From: UBA4582 sp038106185
Lineage (GTDB): Bacteria; Pseudomonadota; Gammaproteobacteria; Pseudomonadales; Azotimanducaceae
Direction of reading: 5' to 3'
Length of the DNA: 64,000 nt
Assembly (NCBI GenBank): GCA_038106185.1
Contig: JAYODE010000017.1
Span: 1 to 64,000, forward strand
The translations under genes and the position numbers were made by a program. The notes below the pieces were generated by a model that was not told the DNA's origin, did not search any database, and worked only from the letters and a program-made list of their open reading frames with translations. This document shows positions 24,526-32,950 of the stretch, one piece after another; position 1 is the stretch's first letter, and the number at the start of each line of letters is the position of its first letter.

Positions 24526-25436
24526 TCGCTTGGCTCCACCAAAAACTGCACGGCTTGACGAACTTCCTCATCGGAAAGCTGAGAAAATCCTCCCTTTGCA
24601 GGCATGACGCCATTTTTCCCGACGTAGCCCTTGATCGCATGTTCATTCAACTGGTCAATGCCAGCCAGTCGACGAGTCGCCCACTCATTGGTATCGCCTT
24701 TTTTGGGTGCGCCGGCCACGCCAGCTTTGTGGCAAATAACACAATACTGATTATATATTTGTTCGCCCGCAGCCGGCGGCTTCGGCGCTTCATTGATTGT
24801 GGCAAGTAGATCAGAAGCCGGCGCTTCTCGTCTGACGATCGAGACGATCTGGATGTCCGCAGCGTTCTTACAATTTTCCATACAACGGCTATTGTGGACA
24901 TCTGGCCTGGGGTCAGGCCCAAAGTTCTGTTGATTCGATAGCTGAATGTCGGTGAAGTTGTCTCGCGTCAGAACAAACTCATCGTCCACCAGATCATTTA
25001 AATATAAAACGTAGGCGACCAGCGCATACACCTCGTCAGTCTTGAGTGACTCAGGCTGCATAAACGGCATAGCACGCCGAATATAATCCCACAAGGTGCT
25101 GGTATGCGCCCAGTAGCTACCCACGGTTTTCAGTGGGCGCTGGGATGTTAGAGAACCCTCACCACCTGCCAGCACCGGAAACTGACCGACTCCCTCACCA
25201 AAGGAGCCGTGGCATTCCGCGCATTTTTCTTCATAGATGACTTCACCGTCAGCCACTGAGCCGCCGCCCGCAGGCAAGCCCTGACCATCGGCGCGTATAT
25301 CGATATCCCATCCGGCGATTTCGACTTCGGTCGCCAGCTTACCATAGCCGTAATAACCGCTACTGGTATCCGCCAGGACCCCCGCGCTATAAAGCACCAA
25401 AAGCAGTGCAGCGAACAGCTTACGAGAGTTGAACAT
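24522..25436 (-). CDS. soxD: Di-heme cytochrome SoxD (sulfane dehydrogenase subunit)
   Basis: About 304 residues from the ATG at 25436, which opens a signal peptide (MFNSRKLFAALLLVLYSAGV). Two heme sites are present, EEKCAECHGSFGEG and YNQYCVICHKAGVAGAP, matching di-heme SoxD. With SoxC it oxidises SoxY-bound sulfane sulfur, releasing six electrons. The start overlaps the 3' end of soxC by 17 bp. A longer in-frame extension exists upstream but lies inside soxC and lacks a signal peptide at its start. Confidence 0.95.
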   Translation of the reverse strand: MFNSRKLFAALLLVLYSAGVLADTSSGYYGYGKLATEVEIAGWDIDIRADGQGLPAGGGSVADGEVIYEEKCAECHGSFGEGVGQFPVLAGGEGSLTSQRPLKTVGSYWAHTSTLWDYIRRAMPFMQPESLKTDEVYALVAYVLYLNDLVDDEFVLTRDNFTDIQLSNQQNFGPDPRPDVHNSRCMENCKNAADIQIVSIVRREAPASDLLATINEAPKPPAAGEQIYNQYCVICHKAGVAGAPKKGDTNEWATRRLAGIDQLNEHAIKGYVGKNGVMPAKGGFSQLSDEEVRQAVQFLVEPSE

Positions 25437-26733
25437 TCGCCACCTCCCCGGTTGCAAAGACTTTCCACGTGTGAATCGCATTTTTATGGTAGATCGAATT
25501 GGTACCACGGACATCTCGAAGCTGTTGATAGGTAGGTTGAACATAGCCGGTTTCATCCACCGCTCGACTTTGCAACAACAAAGGTGACCCATCCCAGTCG
25601 AGTTCGATACCAAATCGGGTGAGCGCGCTTGGCAGGACAATGCTGGTGATTTTAGCTTCGCGAAAGCTCACTCCGCCGTCGTAGGAGACATCTACGTGCT
25701 TTATCTTTCCGCGTCCCGACCACGCCAGTCCCTCTACCCAGTACTTACCTTTACCCTGATTCAAGGGCTTCTCTGGGGATGGCGAGGTGATTACCGAGTT
25801 ACACTCCTGCACGAAGGTAAACTCTCGCGACTTGCCATCAGGCATTAAATCCGTGTACTTGGACGTTTCTTCACGCTGATACCAGGGTTGATCCCCGACC
25901 TCCAGACGTCGAAGCCATTTAACACAGGTATTACCTTCCCAGCCCGGATTGATCAGTCTAACCGGATAGCCCTGTTCAGGGCGCAACGCCTCGCCATTTT
26001 GGGCATAGACAATTAATGCATCATCCATCGCTTTGGACATGGGAATGCTGCGGCTCATATGCGCGCCATCCGCTCCTTCGGCGAGAATCCAACTGGCTTT
26101 TTTGTTCACACCGACCTCTGCCAGCAGCGTTGACAGAAGCACGCCAGTCCACTCGCAGCACGCCAGCATGCCATGGGTGAACTGAACGCCATCCATCTGC
26201 GCACCGCGCCACTCCATGCCACCATTCGCAGGGCATTCCAAAAAGGCAATTCTGCTGGTTGAAGGAAACCGCATTAGATCGCTCATTGTCAGCGAAATAG
26301 GTCGATCCACCATGCCATGGATCATCAACCGGTGCTGATGCGGATCCACCGCTGGAATACCCGCATGATAGCGCTCAAACACCAGGCCACTGGGCGTGAT
26401 GATGCCCTTTAAATCTGCCAAGGGCGTGAAGCTGATGGATGCGATTCGGTCTGGCGTTAGCCAGTCGACGGTTCGACGCTGAACATTGGCTTCAAACGGC
26501 GAAGGTTGTCCATAGGGGTTGGTTAGTACCCCCGGACCTAGTACTCTTGTCCATTCAGGAATGTTAGGCGGCAAATTGCTCGCTCGGCTCAACGCCGGCG
26601 TTAAGCCGAGCGCACCAGCGGCAGCGCCACCCATCAGACCTAGCCCACCCAGCAGTACCTGGCGTCGGGCCATGGGTGTCACGGTCGCCTCAGAGTTGAG
26701 CAATTCCCTCGGTTTTTGCTTATTATCCTTCAC
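25420..26733 (-). CDS. soxC: Sulfane dehydrogenase SoxC (molybdopterin subunit)
   Basis: A 437-residue Tat-exported protein; the start is GTG with a GGGGGTGG stretch upstream. MARRQVLLGGLGLMGG is the twin-arginine signal. LACCEWTGVLLS contains the Cys that ligates molybdenum, and NPGWEGNTCVKWLRRLEVGD belongs to the cofactor pocket and dimer region of the sulfite-oxidase family. Presence of SoxCD means thiosulfate can be oxidised fully to sulfate without sulfur globules. It is the first gene of the Sox operon and is divergent from the ArsR regulator. Confidence 0.96.
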   Translation of the reverse strand: MKDNKQKPRELLNSEATVTPMARRQVLLGGLGLMGGAAAGALGLTPALSRASNLPPNIPEWTRVLGPGVLTNPYGQPSPFEANVQRRTVDWLTPDRIASISFTPLADLKGIITPSGLVFERYHAGIPAVDPHQHRLMIHGMVDRPISLTMSDLMRFPSTSRIAFLECPANGGMEWRGAQMDGVQFTHGMLACCEWTGVLLSTLLAEVGVNKKASWILAEGADGAHMSRSIPMSKAMDDALIVYAQNGEALRPEQGYPVRLINPGWEGNTCVKWLRRLEVGDQPWYQREETSKYTDLMPDGKSREFTFVQECNSVITSPSPEKPLNQGKGKYWVEGLAWSGRGKIKHVDVSYDGGVSFREAKITSIVLPSALTRFGIELDWDGSPLLLQSRAVDETGYVQPTYQQLRDVRGTNSIYHKNAIHTWKVFATGEVANVQLS

Positions 26734-26779
26734 GTAGCCACCCCCTGTTTCGGCTTATGCTACCTCAAGCCTATACGTT

Positions 26780-26797
26780 AGCATATTATAAAATACT
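26780..26797. promoter_or_regulatory. Dyad operator between soxC and the ArsR regulator
   Basis: AGCATATTATAAAATACT is an imperfect palindrome (14 of 18 positions match its reverse complement). It lies in the 92-bp divergent spacer between soxC and the regulator and is the best candidate site for that regulator. Its half-sites, AGTAT and ATGCT, recur in the elements at 18159 and 27231. Confidence 0.6.
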
Positions 26798-26825
26798 TAC
26801 ATAACAGTTGAGGCACCGCAACAAG

Positions 26826-27134
26826 ATGCAGGCGATGGATTTAACCAAGATGCAGGATGCAGCTAAAAAAGCCAGTGAAATCATGAAATTGTTGGGACAT
26901 GCTGATCGTCTCATGATCCTCTGTGAGCTGAAGACGGGAGAGCAATCTGTCGGACAACTCACCGAAAAAATTGGCATCAGCCAATCCCTGGTATCCCAAC
27001 ATCTGGCAAGAATGCGCTATGAGGATGTCGTGGCGACTCGACGTGAGGCCCAGGTTGTCTTTTATTCCTTGAAAGAGGGGCCTGCTGCAATATTGATTGA
27101 TACTATGTATGACATCTTCTGTAAAGACAGTTAG
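26826..27134 (+). CDS. ArsR/SmtB-family persulfide-sensor-like repressor of the Sox genes
   Basis: About 102 residues from the ATG at 26826; other starts are TTG 26808 and ATG 26835. The winged helix is clear: LLGHADRLMILCELKTGEQS, then VGQLTEKIGISQSLVSQHLA. Two cysteines, one in LMILCELKTGE and one in YDIFCKDS near the C-terminus, occupy the positions of the redox pair in SqrR/BigR-type repressors, which form a polysulfide bridge when sulfane sulfur is abundant. It is divergent from soxC with a palindromic site between, so it probably represses the Sox operon until persulfide accumulates. Confidence 0.88.
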   Translation: MQAMDLTKMQDAAKKASEIMKLLGHADRLMILCELKTGEQSVGQLTEKIGISQSLVSQHLARMRYEDVVATRREAQVVFYSLKEGPAAILIDTMYDIFCKDS

Positions 27135-27230
27135 AAACGGGCACAGGGTTCCTATCAGGCGCAGATCTGCAACCAGGTACCCACGGCAAAAGGGTCAGGA
27201 AAATCCGATTCAGGCTATTATCCTCCCCTT

Positions 27231-27263
27231 AGTATCTTTTTATATAAGAATAAGCTAATTTAA
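27231..27263 (+). promoter_or_regulatory. AT-rich operator-like motif upstream of the FadL-like gene
   Basis: Begins AGTATCTTT, contains TATATAAG and ends GCTAATTTAA. Spacing from AGTAT to GCTAA is identical to that in the 18159 element. It lies 31 bp before the FadL-like ATG, in promoter position. Confidence 0.5.
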
Positions 27264-27293
27264 AGACACATCGGGGTTTTAAAAGGGGATACC

Positions 27294-28658
27294 ATGAAGT
27301 TTAAAACTAAATTATCCATGGCCATGGCGCTCTCTGCCTGCCTAGCGGTACCAACGGCATTGGCGACCAATGGTTACTTCACCCATGGTTTGGGTGTCAA
27401 AAACAAGGGCATGGCCGGCGCTGGCACAGCTGCGCCAGCAGAAACCATTTCTGCTGCCAGCAATCCAGCTGCAGCCGTGCTGGTCGAGGAAAAATGGGAA
27501 GTTGGCCTGAGTCTGTTTTCACCTCGCCGCAGTTACAAGTCTAGCGCAAGCCAGGCTAACGGCAACGGCGGCGCCTTCACGATTGGTCCCAACGATGTCG
27601 ACAGCGGCCGAGAATATTTTCCCATCCCTTACGTCGGCAAGGCTTGGAAACTCGACGGCAACTCTGCCCTGGCAGTCAACTTCTATGGTCGCGGTGGCAT
27701 GAACACAGACTGGAACGGCGGTACCGCGAGCCTAGATCCAGATGGACCAGGTCCAACACCAGTCTCGACTTTACCAGGTACCTATGGTGCGGGTAGTGCC
27801 GGCGTCAACCTGTCGCAGGCTTTTCTTGATGTTACCTACGCCATTCAAAATGGCCCGCTGAGTGTCGGCATCACCGGCGTTCTGGCGATGCAAGCCTTCA
27901 AGCTGAAGGGCATAGGCAACTTTGCCGGCTACACCAAGAGCTTCGCTGCCAGCGGCGGGACGGCATTTCCCGCTAATCTCACTAACAACGGCACTGACTA
28001 CTCCTATGGATGGGGCGTGAAACTCGGCGCTATTTATGCCGTTAACGACCAGCTCAATATTGGTGCCGCCTATCAGTCAAAAACGATCATGGGAGAGTTC
28101 GATGAATACGCCGACCTGTTTACCAACGGCGGTGAATTCGATATTCCGGCCAGCATGCGATTAAGCGCCAGCATGACTGCATCACCGCAGTTGAGTCTGC
28201 ATTTTGACTATGAGCGGATTATGTTCAGCGACATAGACTCGGTAGGTAATAGCATAGCCAATATATTCTCCTGCCCAACGGCAAACCCTTTAGCGAGTGA
28301 CCTGGAAAGCTGCTTAGGCGGTAGCAACGGTCCCGGGTTCGGCTGGGATGATGTGGATACTTATAAGTTCGGCGTCGAGTATCTGGTCTCTAGCGAGCTG
28401 ACGGTTCGTGCCGGTTACAGCATCAACGAGCAGCCTATTGGCACTGACCAAGTGTTGTTCAATATCCTGGCCCCTGCCGTCGTCGAGCAGCACATCACGA
28501 TTGGCGCGACCCGCACGCTGGCAAATGCCAATGAACTGAGTTTCTCCTTGATGTATGCACCGAGCAAATCGATTTCAGGCACTAATACATTCGATCCTAC
28601 CCAGCAATTGGAGATCGAAATGCATCAGTTTGAGTTTGAGATTGGTTATAGCTTTTAA
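27294..28658 (+). CDS. OmpP1/FadL-family outer-membrane transporter
   Basis: A 454-residue outer-membrane barrel protein. The signal peptide ends at PTALA and is followed by TNGYFTHGLGVKNKGMAGAG, the classic FadL N-terminal hatch sequence. The middle has many alternating beta strands and the chain ends with an aromatic residue (EFEIGYSF), as in barrels assembled by the Bam complex. FadL proteins admit hydrophobic molecules. The ATG follows AAAAGGGG. Adjacency to the Sox regulator and a shared promoter motif hint at sulfur-linked control, although an alkane or fatty-acid substrate is equally possible. Confidence 0.93.
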   Translation: MKFKTKLSMAMALSACLAVPTALATNGYFTHGLGVKNKGMAGAGTAAPAETISAASNPAAAVLVEEKWEVGLSLFSPRRSYKSSASQANGNGGAFTIGPNDVDSGREYFPIPYVGKAWKLDGNSALAVNFYGRGGMNTDWNGGTASLDPDGPGPTPVSTLPGTYGAGSAGVNLSQAFLDVTYAIQNGPLSVGITGVLAMQAFKLKGIGNFAGYTKSFAASGGTAFPANLTNNGTDYSYGWGVKLGAIYAVNDQLNIGAAYQSKTIMGEFDEYADLFTNGGEFDIPASMRLSASMTASPQLSLHFDYERIMFSDIDSVGNSIANIFSCPTANPLASDLESCLGGSNGPGFGWDDVDTYKFGVEYLVSSELTVRAGYSINEQPIGTDQVLFNILAPAVVEQHITIGATRTLANANELSFSLMYAPSKSISGTNTFDPTQQLEIEMHQFEFEIGYSF

Positions 28659-28676
28659 GGTCAGTCAACCTGCTAA

Positions 28677-28712
28677 GCCTGGATCGGTGGTGAAACACCG
28701 ATCCAGGCTTTT
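28677..28712 (+). terminator. Rho-independent terminator of the FadL-like gene
   Basis: GCCTGGATCGGTG pairs perfectly with CACCGATCCAGGC (13 bp) around a 6-nt loop, followed by TTTT. It starts 19 bp after the stop codon. Confidence 0.95.
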
Positions 28713-28735
28713 GTGCTGTTAAACCATCTAGACAC

Positions 28736-28835
28736 NNNNNNNNNNNNNNNNNNNNNNNNNNNNNNNNNNNNNNNNNNNNNNNNNNNNNNNNNNNNNNNNN
28801 NNNNNNNNNNNNNNNNNNNNNNNNNNNNNNNNNNN
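28736..28835. other. Assembly gap (100 N)
   Basis: Exactly 100 N between the FadL terminator and the RhlE gene. Unlike the other gaps, no tandem copies are visible at its edges. Confidence 0.98.
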
Positions 28836-28944
28836 CTCAGCACGTTAGCCTTATCGATATTCTTCCAAGAATTCTCATACACAAGCCCAGACCGGCTTCC
28901 AGCAGTCATTGATTGACTGGAGGGCACCACTGGAGTCATCTCAG

Positions 28945-30321
28945 ATGTCCTTAGAAACACTCGGCCTGTCGGCTGAATTGCTACGTGCTGTGCGCGAGCA
29001 GGGTTATACCGAAGCAACGCCCATTCAAGCCAAAGCCATACCCATAGTCCTGGCTGGCGAAGATGTCCTCGCTGGCGCTCAGACCGGCACAGGTAAAACT
29101 GCTGCCTTCGCACTGCCATTGATTCAGCGTCTGATGCAAAAGCCTACACCCAACCCACCTAATGCTCGAGGCATTCGTCCCATCCGCGCACTGATTCTGA
29201 CACCGACTCGAGAGTTGGCAGCTCAGGTTGCGGAAAGCGTGACAAGCTACGCCAGGCACCTGCCGATGACGACCGCGGTTGTGTTTGGCGGCGTTAATAT
29301 TAATCCGCAGATCAGCCAGCTACGTCGCGGTGTCGATATCCTCATCGCCACACCGGGTCGACTGCTGGATCATGCCGGGCAGAAGACCCTGGATCTGTCG
29401 ATGGTCGAAATCCTGGTACTGGACGAAGCTGACAGAATGCTGGACATGGGCTTTATCCATGATATTCGCAAGGTCATGGCACTGCTGCCAGAAAAGAGTC
29501 AGCGCCAGAACCTGTTATTCTCAGCAACCTTCTCCAGCGACATTCGTCGGCTCGCCAGTGGCTTGCTGAACTCTCCAAAAATGGTGGAAGTCGCCAGTCA
29601 AAATGCAACGGCAGACAAAATCCAACAAACCATTCTGCCTGTCGACAAGGTGCGCAAACGCGAGCTCTTGAGCCTGCTGATCAGCAGCAACCAGTGGGAT
29701 CAGGTACTGGTATTTACTCGAACCAAACACGGTGCGAATCGACTGGCACAGCAGCTCGAGCAGGATGGCCTGAACACTGCGGCAATTCACGGCAACAAGA
29801 GCCAGGGCGCGCGCACCAAAGCCCTGGCGGGCTTCAAGAACGGCGAAGTCAGCATTCTTATTGCTACCGATATCGCCGCGCGAGGCCTGGACATAGATCA
29901 ATTGCCGCACGTGGTGAACTATGAGCTTCCCAATGTGCCCGAAGATTATGTACACCGCATAGGACGCACAGGCCGCGCTGGCAGAGCGGGTCAGGCCATC
30001 TCACTGGTCAGCCCGGATGAAGAAAAACTCATGCGCGATATTGAGCGGCTGCTGGGCACCAAGCTGCCTCGAATAATCGCAAAAGGCTTTGAAGCCAGTG
30101 GTATCGCGCCACCGCCGGAACCCGAGTACCGACCACGCCAAAGCGGAAACCGCACTGGCAATCGTCGGCAGGGTGGCCAAACCGGTCGAGGCGGTAATCA
30201 GACTCGAGGCACCAGCCAGGCTAGGGAGTCAAGTTCAGGCGCGAACCGCGCGCCGGCAAGGACCAATAGCAACCCGCAACGGCCACAGCGACCGCGAACC
30301 ATTCGCTCTGGAAATGTCTAA
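28945..30321 (+). CDS. rhlE: DEAD-box RNA helicase RhlE
   Basis: A 458-residue helicase from the ATG at 28945, where MSLETLGLSAELLRAVREQG begins the Q-motif region. AQTGTGKTAAFALPL is Walker A, LVLDEADRMLDMGF is the DEAD motif, SATF is motif III and YVHRIGRTGRAGR is motif VI. A basic, Gly/Arg/Gln-rich tail of about 80 residues is typical of RhlE. It remodels structured RNA during ribosome assembly and in cold conditions. The hydrolase gene follows 29 bp downstream. Confidence 0.95.
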   Translation: MSLETLGLSAELLRAVREQGYTEATPIQAKAIPIVLAGEDVLAGAQTGTGKTAAFALPLIQRLMQKPTPNPPNARGIRPIRALILTPTRELAAQVAESVTSYARHLPMTTAVVFGGVNINPQISQLRRGVDILIATPGRLLDHAGQKTLDLSMVEILVLDEADRMLDMGFIHDIRKVMALLPEKSQRQNLLFSATFSSDIRRLASGLLNSPKMVEVASQNATADKIQQTILPVDKVRKRELLSLLISSNQWDQVLVFTRTKHGANRLAQQLEQDGLNTAAIHGNKSQGARTKALAGFKNGEVSILIATDIAARGLDIDQLPHVVNYELPNVPEDYVHRIGRTGRAGRAGQAISLVSPDEEKLMRDIERLLGTKLPRIIAKGFEASGIAPPPEPEYRPRQSGNRTGNRRQGGQTGRGGNQTRGTSQARESSSGANRAPARTNSNPQRPQRPRTIRSGNV

Positions 30322-30350
30322 CCTATAGCTCACATTGGGTGACTCACCTT

Positions 30351-31172
30351 ATGCCACATGCCACGATTAACGGTGCCAGACTCTGGTACGACACACTCGG
30401 CAATCCATCGGATCAGGCGGCCACGCTGCTGCTGCATCACGGTTACACGGCATCAAGAGCTAACTGGATGCCGGTTGCCGAACGGCTGCAGAACAGATAT
30501 CGCATTGTCTTGATGGAGTGCCGCGGTACCGGCGAGAGTGAGGACACAGCCGATGGCTACACCCTGGCGCAGTACGCCGCAGATGTCATAGGTATGGCCG
30601 ATCACCTGAAACTGGAGAAGTTCAGCTATGCGGGACACAGCATGGGCGGCGGTATCGGCTTTTTACTGGGCCTTGATTATGCACATCGGCTGGAGCGTCT
30701 GATACTGATGGCACCGATTCCGAGCGGTGGCATCAGCGCATTGCCTGACGCGGCTCTCATCCAAGAGCGGCTGGCCGCTCGGCAACGCCAGGATCGCGAC
30801 TATTTTCTTCGCGAACAGCTCGCCGGTCGGTTTCGGCCCGAAGTCCAATCTGATGCCTGGTTTGAATCCCGAGTCGACCATCTGTTGAGAGTCTCGGAGG
30901 GCCACTACCTTGGCGGACTACAAACCATGTTTGAGCTGGATGTCGAAGCGCGTTTACCCCAGTTGAAGGTTCCGACCCTCATGTTGGCTGGCGCAGTAGA
31001 CGGTCTGCTGAGGGCCAATCTGCTCGACTATATGCGCCTGCCAGATGCCAGCCTTCATGTGTTCTCAAGAGCAGGACACGACGTTGCCATGCACGAACCA
31101 GACGGCGTGAGCCAGGCTATTGACGCATTTATGCTGCATGGCCCCATGACAGCGGCTAAATTGGGGCGTTAA
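30351..31172 (+). CDS. Alpha/beta hydrolase
   Basis: A 273-residue cytoplasmic hydrolase. LLHHGYTASRANWMPVAERL gives the oxyanion turn, YAGHSMGGGIGFLLGLDYA the nucleophile Ser, LAGAVDGLLRA the acid and FSRAGHDVAMHEP the His. The family includes esterases and C-C hydrolases; the substrate is not predictable. The ATG at 30351 was preferred over a GTG at 30339. It may be co-transcribed with rhlE, but no functional link is evident. Confidence 0.85.
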   Translation: MPHATINGARLWYDTLGNPSDQAATLLLHHGYTASRANWMPVAERLQNRYRIVLMECRGTGESEDTADGYTLAQYAADVIGMADHLKLEKFSYAGHSMGGGIGFLLGLDYAHRLERLILMAPIPSGGISALPDAALIQERLAARQRQDRDYFLREQLAGRFRPEVQSDAWFESRVDHLLRVSEGHYLGGLQTMFELDVEARLPQLKVPTLMLAGAVDGLLRANLLDYMRLPDASLHVFSRAGHDVAMHEPDGVSQAIDAFMLHGPMTAAKLGR

Positions 31173-31344
31173 AGCGCTCAACGAGGTCGCAAGGGGTGTC
31201 TCCAGGTTTGTGCCTTGTGCCGAACAGACGTCAGAACACTCGATTTTTGGGTGATAACTCCTTATAGTCCGCTACCTCGCAATGACTCAACTTCACAAGC
31301 TAATCACTTCATTACTCGCTTTATTTTGAATCAGGACGCAGCCA

Positions 31345-32940
31345 TTGATTACTAGCGCAAACATCACCATGCAGTTCGGCTCAAAGCCGCTGTTTGAAAA
31401 CATTTCAGTCAAATTCAGTGACGGTAACCGCTATGGTTTAATCGGCGCTAACGGGTGCGGAAAGTCGACTTTCATGAAGATTCTGAACGGATCTCTGGCG
31501 CCGACTGCTGGCAATGTCTCGATAAGCCCTAATGAGCGAGTGGGTGTCTTGAGCCAAGACCAATTCGCCTTTGAGCAATACACCGTGATCGACACTGTGA
31601 TCATGGGCCACAGGGGGCTTTGGAAGGTCAAGCAAGAGCGAGACCGAATCTACAGTTTGCCTGAAATGTCAGAAGAGGACGGCATGAAGGTCGCAGATCT
31701 TGAAAGCGAGTTCGCCGAGATGGATGGTTACACGGCAGAAAGTCGAGCCGGTGAAATTCTGCTCGGCGCCGGCATCGGTCTCGAGCTGCATTATGGTCTG
31801 ATGAGTGAAGTGGCGCCCGGCTGGAAACTGCGGGTTCTTCTTGCTCAGGCGTTGTTCTCAGATCCGGACATACTGTTGCTGGACGAGCCCACCAACAACC
31901 TGGATATTCACACCATCCACTGGCTTGAAGATGTACTGAATGCGCGTAATAGCACCATGGTGATTATTTCCCACGATCGCCACTTTCTTAACGCGGTCTG
32001 CACCCATATGGCCGACATCGACTATGGTGAGCTTCGAGTCTATCCCGGAAATTATGACGATTTCATGATTGCCTCAACGGCTGCACGAGAACGTGTGCAG
32101 TCCCAAAACGCCAAGAAGAAAGCACAGATTGTTGAACTTCAACAGTTTGTCAGCCGCTTCTCAGCCAACGCGTCAAAGGCCAAGCAAGCCACCTCTCGAG
32201 CCCGTCAGCTGGACAAGATAGAACTGGAAACCATCAAACCCTCGAGCCGAGTTAGCCCCTACATCCGCTTTCACCAAGAAAAGAAACTGCATCGCCTGGC
32301 CCTGACGCTTGAAGATCTGAGCATGGGATTCGCCGGTGAAGATCTTTTCAAGGGCGGCAATATGCTCTTGGAAGCTGGAACGCGCCTCGCAATCATTGGT
32401 GAAAACGGTGTGGGTAAATCGACCCTGCTGCGCTGTCTGATGAATGAGCTCGAGCCCACGAGCGGTTCCATCCAGTGGTCAGAAAATGTCAGCCTCGGCT
32501 ATTGTCCTCAGGATAGTACCGCTGAATTCAACAGCACGCTGAGCCTGTTCGACTGGATGAGTCAGTGGCGCAGACCCGAGCATGACGATCACATTGTTAG
32601 AGCGACCCTCGGTCGCTTGCTGTTTTCGACGGAAGACTTCAAGAAGCAGGTGAATGTCTGCTCCGGTGGTGAAAAAAATCGACTGCTATTTGGCAAGATG
32701 ATGATGCAGGACCACAACGTGCTGCTCCTTGATGAGCCCACTAACCATCTTGACATGGAAGCCATTGAATCCTTGAACCTGGCCTTGGAACACTACGAGG
32801 GCACCCTGCTGTTTGTCAGTCACGATCGAGAGTTTGTCTCATCGCTGGCGACTCGAATTATCGAGATCAAGGATCACAAACTGATCGATTTTCGTGGTAC
32901 CTACGAGGAATACCTCGCTAGCCAGTTACTACAAGGATAA
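31345..32940 (+). CDS. ABC-F family ATPase (YbiT-like)
   Basis: A 531-residue protein with two ABC ATPase domains and no membrane segments. The start is TTG, and the N-terminus ITSANITMQFGSKPLFENIS matches the YbiT subgroup. Walker A sequences are GANGCGKST and GENGVGKST; Walker B sequences are LLLDEPTNNLD and LLLDEPTNHLD; CSGGEKNRLLFG is the second signature. The first signature is atypical (SEVAPGWKLRVLLAQ). ABC-F proteins bind the ribosomal E site and relieve stalled translation. Tex starts 10 bp downstream. Confidence 0.93.
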   Translation: MITSANITMQFGSKPLFENISVKFSDGNRYGLIGANGCGKSTFMKILNGSLAPTAGNVSISPNERVGVLSQDQFAFEQYTVIDTVIMGHRGLWKVKQERDRIYSLPEMSEEDGMKVADLESEFAEMDGYTAESRAGEILLGAGIGLELHYGLMSEVAPGWKLRVLLAQALFSDPDILLLDEPTNNLDIHTIHWLEDVLNARNSTMVIISHDRHFLNAVCTHMADIDYGELRVYPGNYDDFMIASTAARERVQSQNAKKKAQIVELQQFVSRFSANASKAKQATSRARQLDKIELETIKPSSRVSPYIRFHQEKKLHRLALTLEDLSMGFAGEDLFKGGNMLLEAGTRLAIIGENGVGKSTLLRCLMNELEPTSGSIQWSENVSLGYCPQDSTAEFNSTLSLFDWMSQWRRPEHDDHIVRATLGRLLFSTEDFKKQVNVCSGGEKNRLLFGKMMMQDHNVLLLDEPTNHLDMEAIESLNLALEHYEGTLLFVSHDREFVSSLATRIIEIKDHKLIDFRGTYEEYLASQLLQG

Positions 32941-32950
32941 AAACGCCTCG

